Shown here: piece by piece, positions 1-6,441 of the stretch
Layout: each line of letters starts with the position of its first letter
How positions within the stretch are numbered: position 1 is the first letter of the stretch
Source of the DNA: Porphyromonadaceae bacterium UBA2720
GTDB lineage: Bacteria; Bacteroidota; Bacteroidia; Bacteroidales; Muribaculaceae
DNA: 10,828 nt
Direction: 5' to 3'
Assembly (NCBI GenBank): GCA_002353885.1
Contig: DEKO01000057.1
Span: 1-10,828 of the forward strand
The notes under the pieces: model-generated
Told to the model about the DNA's origin: nothing
The model's database searches: none
Seen by the model: the letters and a program-made list of their open reading frames with translations, nothing else
Made by a program: the position numbers and the translations under genes

Positions 1-420
1 CTTGACGGTTATTCCATCAATAATATATTTAAAGTCTACATGGCTGATACAGGTTTGTTTGTGGCAATGCTGGAACAAGGTACAGCATTCAATATTCTGC
101 AAGGTGACCTGGGTGGATACAAGGGTGCGATTTTTGAGAACCTTGTTGCCGACATCCTTGGCAAAATGGGTCGTAAGCTATATTATTATCGAAAAGATTC
201 CGGACTTGAGATTGACTTTGTGATGCGTTATAAGGGAGGATGTACGCTTGTGGAAGTCAAATCAACAACAGGTGATGCCAAGAGTGTCCGCACCATACTC
301 AAGCATCCTGAGAAGTATCATGTGAAAGAAGCCATCAAACTTGGTGACTATAACATTGGACGGTCGGGCAACCAACTTACGTTGCCACTGTATCTGGCAT
401 TTCTCCTGCGCCAATACTAA
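1..420 (+). CDS. ATPase of the AAA_14/DUF4143 family, C-terminal part (5' end outside window)
   Basis: The frame is open from base 1, so the first in-window ATG at 40 is internal and this is the last 139 residues of a longer protein. Full-length family members are usually about 400 residues, with an N-terminal AAA ATPase domain that would lie upstream. The visible part is the DUF4143 region: KVYMADTGLF near residues 11-20, then a PD-(D/E)xK nuclease-like fold with Glu46 in FENL, Asp72 in EIDF and EVK at 85-87. This acidic D...ExK pattern looks intact, but family members have no well-established cellular role, so nuclease activity is not claimed. These ATPases are common, patchily distributed accessory genes in Bacteroidales. 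The family call is confident; function is unknown. Confidence 0.85.
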   Translation, partial: LDGYSINNIFKVYMADTGLFVAMLEQGTAFNILQGDLGGYKGAIFENLVADILGKMGRKLYYYRKDSGLEIDFVMRYKGGCTLVEVKSTTGDAKSVRTILKHPEKYHVKEAIKLGDYNIGRSGNQLTLPLYLAFLLRQY

Positions 421-603
421 GAAAATGTGTCGAAAAAGGCTGAAATCGCCCACAATAGCAATTAGGATGTCAAAAAGTTTGTATACGATTGACAATCAGC
501 AAGGTGCACTGTCTCGATTTGTAGATTGAGACAATTCAATGCTGGTCGGAATAACATTTTTTGCGCCACACTTGTGCAAAACGACAGATTTCGCCAAAAT
601 AAA
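421..603. other. Intergenic region with small dyads, no gene seen
   Basis: No convincing reading frame is present. There are two dyads. The first pairs TGTCTC (510-515) with GAGACA (528-533) and has no U-run after it, so it is at best a weak terminator. The second pairs TTTTG (559-563) with CAAAA (577-581) and encloses CACA/TGTG; it lies just upstream of the next promoter. AAACGACA occurs at 579-586 and again at 612-619, exactly 33 bp apart (about three helical turns), with the second copy inside the promoter spacer. This spacing would suit a regulator binding on one face of the DNA, but that is inference. Confidence 0.4.
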
Positions 604-634
604 TTTGTGGGAAACGACAATTTTAGTATCTTTG
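604..634 (+). promoter_or_regulatory. Bacteroidota-type promoter for the TPR/AraC regulator
   Basis: A -33 element TTTG (604-607) is followed after 19 nt by the -7 element TATCTTTG (627-634), a full match to TTTG-N19-21-TAnnTTTG. Transcription should begin near 641, which leaves only about 16 nt before the ATG at 657. Confidence 0.8.
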
Positions 635-656
635 CATTGTCTAAACAACTGATTTC

Positions 657-2333
657 ATGGCAAAAAAGGCATTAGTTATACTGTGGCTGGTTGTGGCAGT
701 GGCGTGGCTGGGGGGAGTGGCTGGCGGCACAGGACGCCTCAAGAATTATGACATCTGGAAAGACCTCCCCAGCAAGACGCTGATGGAGATGGGCGGGCGA
801 TTCTATAGCAATGTGCAGCCCGACAGTGCGCTTGTTTGCTACAACATCGTGGCCAACCGCTATTTTACAAACCCTAACGGTGATGAACTAACCCTGAGGA
901 TGGAGTCATCAGCCATGAACCAGTTGGGCATTCTTTACATCTATTATTTTGTTGACTATGAGAAAGCGCACAAATACTTACTGCAGGCCGAGAAGATTGC
1001 AAAAGAGAACCGATTTACTTCAATACTCTCATCAGTTTACACCAATCTAGGGAACATCTATATCATTGACTGCTCTCTCACTCGAAATGGCGAATTAGAT
1101 CATCGTACCATTGAAATGCATCAGAAAGCGTTTGAGACTGCATTGGAGTCAAACAAACCCGATAAAATTATCATTTCGGCGGTCAACATGGCGCACTTAG
1201 CCGACGATTCGATTACGCTGCAAGCTTTACGAGATGACATCAAGCAGTTTCTGAACTATCAGATTCCCGATAGTCTGAGACAATACGAGTACGCAAAGGA
1301 CTATTGCCGCGCGGCACTTGAGGTGGACAAAGGTAACCTCGAAGCGGCATTAGTCTACTACAACAAGACCCTTCAACACGTCTACCATGAGAATGCAAGA
1401 ACTTGCGAAATCATTCGTCGAGGCATTATGAACACTAAGGCAAGATTGCTTATCAGGTTGGACCATGATCAAGAAGCAGTAGACATCATCAATAGCTATA
1501 TCGACCAAGCCAATAAAAATGATGACCACCATGGTCTGTTTATCTCCTATCAAGCATTGTCAGAGTTTTATCATAATTTCAAAAAAGACTCTATTCAGGG
1601 CGATAGATTTGAGTTAATGGCTCTTCGCGAGAAGGATATCGTGCTGAACCAAAACAAATTGTTAGATGCCCAAAAAACAGAGTTTTTGTTCCAGATAGAT
1701 GAGATCAATGCTGAAGTGCAGGAGTTGAGCACCCGCCAGCGCATCACCAAGATTATCGCGTGGAGCATAGCGGCGCTGGTGCTGGTCGTGCTGACCTTCC
1801 TCTATCTGCTGTGGCGCAAATACAAGCAGGAGCAAGAGAAGAATCGCAAACTCTATGAGAACAATCTGGCACTGCTGGCAGCCGAGGATGAGCGACGACA
1901 GCAAATCATTGAGCAGCAGCAAGCACCCAAGTATCAGTCGCATCAAGTCGCGGAGGGCGAGCAGAGCGACCTGCTGCACCGCATCCTCTACGTCATGGAA
2001 ACCAGTGAGGAAATCTACGACAACGACTTCTCGCTCGAGCGACTGACCGAATTGGTCGACGCCACGTCGAAGAACTATATCTCGCAAGTGCTCAACGGAC
2101 ATTACCACCAGTCGTTCCCCAATATCGTCAACGAGTACCGCATTCGCGAGGCGTGCCGCCGCATCAACGCTCCCGAGCAATATGGGCACCTCACGGTCGA
2201 GGGAATCGCCCAGAGCGTTGGCTTCGGTTCCTACCCTAACTTCGTGACCAACTTCAAGCGCTTCACCGGCCTCACACCCAGCGCCTACCGCAAGCAGAGC
2301 AATGCGCAATCGCACGCTGATTCAGCCGATTGA
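657..2333 (+). CDS. Membrane-anchored TPR-like sensor with C-terminal AraC-type HTH
   Basis: A 558-residue one-component regulator. A hydrophobic signal or anchor sequence spans residues 4-20. Residues about 38-330 are helical and TPR-like (for example YEKAHKYLLQAEKIA near 101-115 and ALVYYNKTLQ near 231-240). One membrane helix lies near 366-386 (IIAWSIAALVLVVLTFLYLL), followed by a Gln/Glu-rich probable coiled coil at 388-422. An AraC-type DNA-binding domain fills about 440-546, ending GLTPSAYRK. The likely topology is TPRs in the periplasm and HTH in the cytoplasm, so the protein would bind DNA while still in the membrane. Its ligand and targets cannot be read from the sequence. The ATG at 657 fits the promoter just upstream. 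Base composition is uneven: 23/60 G+C at 1021-1080 against 35/60 at 2101-2160, so the sensor core is AT-richer than the HTH end. Domain calls are firm; the physiological role is unknown. Confidence 0.85.
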   Translation: MAKKALVILWLVVAVAWLGGVAGGTGRLKNYDIWKDLPSKTLMEMGGRFYSNVQPDSALVCYNIVANRYFTNPNGDELTLRMESSAMNQLGILYIYYFVDYEKAHKYLLQAEKIAKENRFTSILSSVYTNLGNIYIIDCSLTRNGELDHRTIEMHQKAFETALESNKPDKIIISAVNMAHLADDSITLQALRDDIKQFLNYQIPDSLRQYEYAKDYCRAALEVDKGNLEAALVYYNKTLQHVYHENARTCEIIRRGIMNTKARLLIRLDHDQEAVDIINSYIDQANKNDDHHGLFISYQALSEFYHNFKKDSIQGDRFELMALREKDIVLNQNKLLDAQKTEFLFQIDEINAEVQELSTRQRITKIIAWSIAALVLVVLTFLYLLWRKYKQEQEKNRKLYENNLALLAAEDERRQQIIEQQQAPKYQSHQVAEGEQSDLLHRILYVMETSEEIYDNDFSLERLTELVDATSKNYISQVLNGHYHQSFPNIVNEYRIREACRRINAPEQYGHLTVEGIAQSVGFGSYPNFVTNFKRFTGLTPSAYRKQSNAQSHADSAD

Positions 2334-2378
2334 TTTTGCTTCACAGATGGCACAGAATTAACAGGTTTTTTGATATAG

Positions 2379-2410
2379 TTTGCCGTTATCGGCAAAAATC
2401 GTTATCTTTG
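2379..2410 (+). promoter_or_regulatory. Bacteroidota-type promoter for the Fic gene
   Basis: The -33 TTTG (2379-2382) is followed after 20 nt by TATCTTTG (2403-2410). The predicted start of transcription is near 2417. This rules out translation from the upstream TTG at 2380 and leaves about 32 nt before the ATG at 2449. Confidence 0.8.
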
Positions 2411-2440
2411 CACCCTATTTTTTAATGTTTCTTGCCGATA
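2379..2440. promoter_or_regulatory. Candidate operator: three TTGCCG(A/T)TA motifs around the Fic promoter
   Basis: A perfect 7-bp inverted repeat, TTTGCCG (2379-2385) and CGGCAAA (2390-2396) around TTAT, covers the -33 element and part of the spacer. Its right half, TATCGGCAA (2387-2395), recurs as its exact reverse complement TTGCCGATA at 2432-2440, between the predicted transcription start and the ATG. Half-sites over -33 and in the leader suit repression, perhaps by the HTH of the downstream Fic protein itself. The repeats are seen directly; the regulator is inferred. Confidence 0.55.
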
Positions 2441-2448
2441 GACAGTTT

Positions 2449-3333
2449 ATGGAGTATATTTCAGTCAAGCAATTTGCCGAGAAATTCGGCCTTTCGGAGC
2501 GCACTGCCCGCAACTATTGTGCGAGTGGGAAAATCGATGGCGCCATCATGATAGGCAAGACATGGAGCGTCCCGTATGACGCCACTATGCCCCCACGTAA
2601 AAAACGCATTAAATTATCGCCTCTGCTCGCTGTTTTGCGCGAGCAGCAACAGAGCAAGCTCAAGGGCGGCATCTATCATCGTGTGCAGATAGATCTCACT
2701 TATAACTCTAACCACATTGAAGGCAGCCGACTCACACATGACCAGACGAGATATATCTTTGAGACTAGTACCATCGGTGCCACCGACCTAGCCATCCGCG
2801 TGGATGATATCATTGAGACTGTCAACCATTTCCGCTGCATCGACCAAGTCATCAGCGACACTCATGTTCCCCTGACCGAAGCATACATCAAGCAATTGCA
2901 TTTGAAGCTCAAAGCCGGCACATCCGATGCCGGCAAATCATGGTTCAATGTTGGCGATTATAAACGTCTGCCTAACGAAGTTGGAGGAATTGAGACAACA
3001 CCGCCAGTGCAAGTTCACCGCGAGATGAAAGCGTTGCTCGCTGCATATCATCATACCAAAACGCACACCATCGAGGACATCATCGACTTCCATTACCACT
3101 TTGAAGCCATCCACCCGTTTCAAGACGGCAATGGACGCGTGGGCCGACTCATCATGTTCAAAGAGTGTCTTGCTGCCGGCATTGTGCCGTTCATCATCAC
3201 CGATGACTTGAAGATGTTCTATTACCGAGGCCTTCGTGAATGGTCACGTGTACGAGGGTATTTGCTCGACACGTGTCTAACCGCCCAAGACCAGTTCAAG
3301 GCCCTACTTGACTACTTCCACATCAAATACTAG
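2449..3333 (+). CDS. Class II Fic-domain protein with N-terminal HTH (probable AMP-transferase)
   Basis: Fic enzymes transfer AMP or another nucleotide phosphate to hydroxyl side chains of target proteins. With the start at ATG 2449 the protein has 294 residues; upstream in-frame starts at 2380 and 2425 lie in the promoter or only about 8 nt from the predicted transcript end. Residues about 4-40 form a MerR/excisionase-like HTH (YISVKQFAEKFGLSERTARN). SNHIEG at 87-92 matches the class II inhibitory motif (S/T)xxxE(G/N). KRLPNEVGGIETTPP near 172-186 looks like the target-positioning flap. The catalytic motif HPFQDGNGRVGR at 222-233 is complete, with His222, Asp226, Asn228, Arg230 and Arg233. 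The enzyme should therefore be active but held off by its own inhibitory helix. It sits alone with its own promoter, without a separate antitoxin gene. The target protein is unknown; deAMPylation is an alternative activity in this class. Confidence 0.88.
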   Translation: MEYISVKQFAEKFGLSERTARNYCASGKIDGAIMIGKTWSVPYDATMPPRKKRIKLSPLLAVLREQQQSKLKGGIYHRVQIDLTYNSNHIEGSRLTHDQTRYIFETSTIGATDLAIRVDDIIETVNHFRCIDQVISDTHVPLTEAYIKQLHLKLKAGTSDAGKSWFNVGDYKRLPNEVGGIETTPPVQVHREMKALLAAYHHTKTHTIEDIIDFHYHFEAIHPFQDGNGRVGRLIMFKECLAAGIVPFIITDDLKMFYYRGLREWSRVRGYLLDTCLTAQDQFKALLDYFHIKY

Positions 3334-3380
3334 AAAACTGCAAGACAGGAGAACAAAAAACTCATGGCCTAATGTTCTTT

Positions 3381-3527
3381 AGGTAGGTTCTATAAATTGC
3401 TCAAGTCATATTGTTTTAGATTTTTGAGCAGGTTTCGACTCAACTGGATGATTCGGAATATGCCAAAAAGAAAAACTTGATGACCGAAACAACATGATTA
3501 ATTTTTTGGAATTTATAGAACTCACCT
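3381..3527. repeat. 147-bp segment bounded by 18-bp imperfect inverted repeats
   Basis: AGGTAGGTTCTATAAATT (3381-3398) is matched at 16 of 18 positions by the reverse complement of 3510-3527. Inside the left end, GCTCAA (3399-3404) pairs with a TTGAGC shortly after, and GTTTCG in the left half has a CGAAAC counterpart in the right half, so the element is partly palindromic throughout. It codes for nothing I can recognise and has no exact TAnnTTTG on either strand. It could be a miniature transposable element, a remnant of an insertion sequence, or an inactive invertible segment. Confidence 0.5.
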
Positions 3528-3556
3528 TTTAGTCTCCCCCTACCGAATATCATAGT

Positions 3557-3582
3557 AAAATCGCCTATTTTCGGGCGATTTT
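3557..3582. terminator. Bidirectional-looking hairpin terminator
   Basis: AAAATCGCC (3557-3565) and GGCGATTTT (3574-3582) form a perfect 9-bp stem around an 8-nt loop. The stem has A on one side and T on the other, and further T/C follows. It would end transcripts from the Fic gene (stop at 3333) and insulate the promoter at 3623. Confidence 0.65.
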
Positions 3583-3622
3583 CTTCTGTTTTATAAAACT
3601 GAATGCTTCTCAAGGCCAATAA

Positions 3623-3655
3623 TTTGGCTGCTCTCAGGCGGTGGCTATACCTTTG
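3623..3655 (+). promoter_or_regulatory. Bacteroidota-type promoter for the secreted-protein gene
   Basis: TTTG (3623-3626), 21 nt, then TACCTTTG (3648-3655) fits the consensus. Transcription should start near 3662 and give a leader of about 120 nt before the ATG at 3782. Confidence 0.7.
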
Positions 3656-3674
3656 CAACCGAGAATGAAGTTCC

Positions 3675-3761
3675 CCTCAGTCGCCCCGTAAAGTAGGGGA
3701 GGCTCAGTGAGGCTGGAATTCTCAATTCTCAATTTTGAATTTTCAATTCATTCAATTATTC
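3675..3761 (+). other. Structured leader plus AATTCTC/CAATT repeat tract
   Basis: Within the predicted leader, CCTCA (3675-3679) pairs with TGAGG (3708-3712) and CCCC (3684-3687) pairs with GGGG (3696-3699), giving a stacked stem-loop. From about 3717 to 3761 follows an AT-only tract with AATTCTC repeated twice and several CAATT/AATTG units. No known riboswitch is recognisable. The tract resembles short intergenic repeats seen elsewhere in Bacteroidales. Confidence 0.45.
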
Positions 3762-3781
3762 ACCGCTAAAAACTAAATGTT

Positions 3782-6043
3782 ATGAAAGCAAAACTTCTAC
3801 TTTGCATGATGGCCCTATGGGCCATGTGTGCCGCGGCACAGCCACCCCAGCACCTGCAACCCCGCATCCTCGATGGCGACTTCCACCTCATGCTCAGCCC
3901 ACACAAGGTCTCGATCGCTCCCATGAAAGCTAATGATTTGCAAGTTAAAAATACTCATACAAATGCCGCCCCCAAGAATTCTGAGTTGCCCACTTATGAA
4001 GTTGAGTGTAATCTAGACTTCAACGAAGAGTATCAGACTGGATTAGAAATCCGAATATTCAACAAAGAAGAAGGAGAATCTATAAACAATCCAACAAAAG
4101 GCTCAAATATCTTATCTGTACCTGAAGGCACGTATGATATAATGGCCATATTCGGTGTGATAGACACTATCAGTGATTATCCCCAGCTAGATCACATTCT
4201 AGTTGTTGTGCGTGAACAAGTTACAATTAACCAAAATATGCAGCTGGATTTCTCGGCAGATGAGGCCAAGAATCACATCCACTTCCAGACGCTTACACTT
4301 GAAGGTGAACCAGTCTATACCGGTCGATGGCATGTAGATGAGAATTGGAACTGGACTCCACTAGATCTAGGGAATACGGACAATCTATATTATTTCAATA
4401 AACTTTACCATACTGAATATACCGACCTTCAAACTGGTTACATATTATCTCTTGATGGATCGTTTGGGGTGTGTTATGAAGGTGCTCATAACAGCCCTGG
4501 CGGAGAAGCATTTGGCGATTTCTACATCAATGACGTGAGCGAGCGATATGTTTTTCATAGCTACCGTATTGGCATAAATGGCCATGATGCGTTTACTTCG
4601 TCCTACGAAGTTCAAGGTGCCACGGATGATGTAACAGTCGAGAATGACCCAAGCAAATATAAGGAATTTGCAGATCCATTTCTTGTCCCAGAGTATCAAG
4701 ATGAGGATTTGTTCCAGATTTTTTGTGTTTGGGAAAAGGCGGTTTCAGCCAACGGAGCGTCAATTACTAATATCGCATTCACGGAACCGATTACTGAAGG
4801 ACAGGCTATTAGGTGCTATGTCGGCGCATCACCAGAAGATAGTAAGGTAGGATTCGCACCATTCATTCAACCTCAAATTAGTGTTAAGAGAACGGGAATA
4901 ATGCCATGGGGATTAGAAGAGGAGTATTATAAGCCCGTCATGATGGGTATACCTCTGACGAACTCCAACGGTGAGGCTGCATTTGCTAACAACGGTATTC
5001 GTACTCATAAAGATACGAACGGATTGTTTTATCCTGATAGGTACCCTGATTTCACCTTTGAAGCATGTGATCATATCGAAGAACTATGGGGAGATTATGT
5101 CTACAAGCATACAGAATGGCCTGCACACCCTGCTTTCGCATATCCCGTTGCCAAAAAGATAGGCAATTTAGGAAACAACTGCCCGCTTTTGGTTTCTCAA
5201 ATTGACATGTATGGTTACGGTGATTCCGGTCCAGTCAGTGATATAGCCGAATATATGGATTTTATATTTGGCTATCTTGGACGTTATGGTGAGAAGAAAC
5301 ATGATGATCAGAGTAACGCAAATATCAACACATCGTACAACGGTGATCTCCTATTTGAAGGGCAAGGTTGTTTTTCGGCCCAATTGAACGAACCGTTGAA
5401 CGGCATGGTTGATGCCACTATAATCAATGAGGAATTCCTGGTTGACGATATGGTTGGTTCAAATAAAGCGCATCTGCAATTCAATGCAGGCGCTGAAGAC
5501 ATGAACCCACCCACGATGACCATGCTACATTTCAAGGATGCCAACGAGGATGTAACCGACCGTTTTGCCACTGCAGCAGAGGGTTGTCTTGAGTTCAGCG
5601 CAGGAGACTTCAACAAGGCATTCAGTCCGGTAGGATATCCGTATTATAACCGCTTTGCTCCCGAATCCGTGGAAGTTTGTTATTCGCCTTATGGCGAGGA
5701 CAATTGGAACGAGTTGGCTGTGGAGGAGGTGCCTGAGAACTACTGGCCAGTGATGGGATGGTTCTATACGGGTTCGTTGGCTGGTGTGACAGGCGAGGCG
5801 CTGAACGGCTGGTTCGACTTGAAGATTCGGCTGACCGATGCCGCAGGCAACTGGCAGGAGCAAGTGCTCAGCCCCGCCTTCCGCATCGATGACCTGGCCT
5901 ACTCGAGTGTCGCCACGGTGGGCAGCAGCAACGCACACGAGGTGGCACGCTACAACTTGGCCGGCCAGCGCGTGGACACTAACACTCCAGGCGTAGCCAT
6001 CGTGAAAATGAGCGACGGCACCGCCCGCAAAGTCATCAACTAA
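3782..6043 (+). CDS. Large secreted protein of unknown function with T9SS-like C-terminal tail
   Basis: A 753-residue protein with a type I signal peptide (K2, K4, hydrophobic 5-19, probable cleavage after AAA at 17-19, before Gln20). No lipobox cysteine follows, so it is not predicted to be a lipoprotein. I recognise no catalytic motif in the core. Residues about 575-708 look like a beta-rich domain (the APESVEVCYSPYGEDNW stretch, then FDLKIRLTDAAGNWQEQ). The last 30 residues (YNLAGQRV ... PGVAIVKMSDG ... KVIN) resemble the type IX secretion sorting domain, which would send the protein to the cell surface. Composition is mosaic: 17/60 G+C at 4381-4440 but 38/60 at 5821-5880. It has its own promoter and terminator, so it is a single-gene unit. 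An adhesin, binding protein or diverged hydrolase are all possible. Confidence 0.75.
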   Translation: MKAKLLLCMMALWAMCAAAQPPQHLQPRILDGDFHLMLSPHKVSIAPMKANDLQVKNTHTNAAPKNSELPTYEVECNLDFNEEYQTGLEIRIFNKEEGESINNPTKGSNILSVPEGTYDIMAIFGVIDTISDYPQLDHILVVVREQVTINQNMQLDFSADEAKNHIHFQTLTLEGEPVYTGRWHVDENWNWTPLDLGNTDNLYYFNKLYHTEYTDLQTGYILSLDGSFGVCYEGAHNSPGGEAFGDFYINDVSERYVFHSYRIGINGHDAFTSSYEVQGATDDVTVENDPSKYKEFADPFLVPEYQDEDLFQIFCVWEKAVSANGASITNIAFTEPITEGQAIRCYVGASPEDSKVGFAPFIQPQISVKRTGIMPWGLEEEYYKPVMMGIPLTNSNGEAAFANNGIRTHKDTNGLFYPDRYPDFTFEACDHIEELWGDYVYKHTEWPAHPAFAYPVAKKIGNLGNNCPLLVSQIDMYGYGDSGPVSDIAEYMDFIFGYLGRYGEKKHDDQSNANINTSYNGDLLFEGQGCFSAQLNEPLNGMVDATIINEEFLVDDMVGSNKAHLQFNAGAEDMNPPTMTMLHFKDANEDVTDRFATAAEGCLEFSAGDFNKAFSPVGYPYYNRFAPESVEVCYSPYGEDNWNELAVEEVPENYWPVMGWFYTGSLAGVTGEALNGWFDLKIRLTDAAGNWQEQVLSPAFRIDDLAYSSVATVGSSNAHEVARYNLAGQRVDTNTPGVAIVKMSDGTARKVIN

Positions 6044-6064
6044 TGCACAATGCATAATGCACAA
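6044..6064. repeat. Three tandem 7-bp units after the stop codon
   Basis: TGCACAA, TGCATAA and TGCACAA follow one another directly after the TAA at 6041-6043 and lead into the terminator hairpin. This is a short tandem repeat with one substitution; no function can be assigned. Confidence 0.6.
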
Positions 6065-6066
6065 TG

Positions 6067-6096
6067 ACCGCCTGGCAGTATTGATTGCCAGGCGGT
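6067..6096 (+). terminator. Intrinsic terminator of the secreted-protein gene
   Basis: CCGCCTGGCA (6068-6077) and TGCCAGGCGG (6086-6095) form a perfect 10-bp GC-rich stem around GTATTGAT, extended by an A-T pair at 6067/6096 and followed by a T-rich run (TTGTTTGTTCTT). Confidence 0.88.
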
Positions 6097-6165
6097 TGTT
6101 TGTTCTTATGTTCTTCTGTCTTAAAATCAAACAATAAAAAACAAATAAAGCTGATCCTCCTCTAG

Positions 6166-6209
6166 CTACTTAACTACCTTTGACTACTTAACTCCCTTTA
6201 ACTACTCAA
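6166..6209. repeat. CTACTTAA / CTCCCTTTAA repeat tract
   Basis: A run of degenerate units of 8-10 bp: CTACTTAA, CTACCTTTGA, CTACTTAA, CTCCCTTTAA, CTACTCAA. The same sequence type, in the same orientation, precedes crt (7181-7207) and etfB (10283-10320). Here there is no matching reverse-complement arm nearby. The remainder of the 6097-6285 spacer holds nothing else I recognise. Confidence 0.65.
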
Positions 6210-6285
6210 AAATCTGTTCTTTTGTCTAAAAATCTCACGCAGATGATGCAGATGATTTCAATGTAAAACAGGCTTGGGAACAAAA

Positions 6286-6323
6286 TATCATGCGGTGCGC
6301 ACATTTGTGCGTGCCGCATGATG
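6286..6323. promoter_or_regulatory. Long palindrome upstream of the butyryl-CoA operon promoter (candidate operator)
   Basis: CATGCGGTGCGCAC (6289-6302) faces GTGCGTGCCGCATG (6307-6320) around a 4-nt loop: 12 of 14 positions are exactly complementary and the other two would be G-U pairs in RNA. Flanking bases extend it by two or three more pairs. It ends about 20 bp before the -7 element, covering the place where the -33 element should be. That position suits an operator for a dimeric regulator. It lacks a following U-run at the right distance, so a terminator is less likely. Confidence 0.5.
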
Positions 6324-6343
6324 CATGTATGACATTTTTTTTG

Positions 6344-6351
6344 TAAATTTG
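6344..6351 (+). promoter_or_regulatory. -7 promoter element of the butyryl-CoA operon
   Basis: TAAATTTG matches TAnnTTTG. No TTTG lies 19-21 nt upstream, so the -33 element is weak or replaced, which would fit activator dependence. A start near 6358 gives a leader of about 84 nt before the ATG at 6442. I find no other consensus promoter in the later spacers, so this may drive the whole operon. Confidence 0.55.
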
Positions 6352-6441
6352 CGGCGGATTAGTGTGCTCCATTATGTACACACCTTAAAAACAAATAAAG
6401 ATAACAACAAAAATACAATTAATCTCATAAATCAAACTATT

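Noticed and set aside
2380..2448. An N-terminal extension of the Fic protein from TTG 2380 or ATG 2425
   Set aside because: 2380 lies inside the -33 element and 2425 is only about 8 nt after the predicted transcription start; the HTH begins naturally from ATG 2449.
3381..3527. An active invertible promoter for the secreted-protein gene
   Set aside because: No exact promoter consensus inside, no recombinase nearby, and a terminator plus separate promoter intervene; kept only as a possibility in the finding.
3440..3658. A 72-codon open frame on the minus strand in the 3334-3781 gap
   Set aside because: It crosses the inverted-repeat end, the hairpin terminator and the promoter of the next gene, and its product looks like nothing known.
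6325..6441. A 39-residue N-terminal extension of the CoA-transferase subunit
   Set aside because: The upstream ATG precedes the -7 element, and the extension is Asn/Lys-rich leader-like sequence not found in the family.
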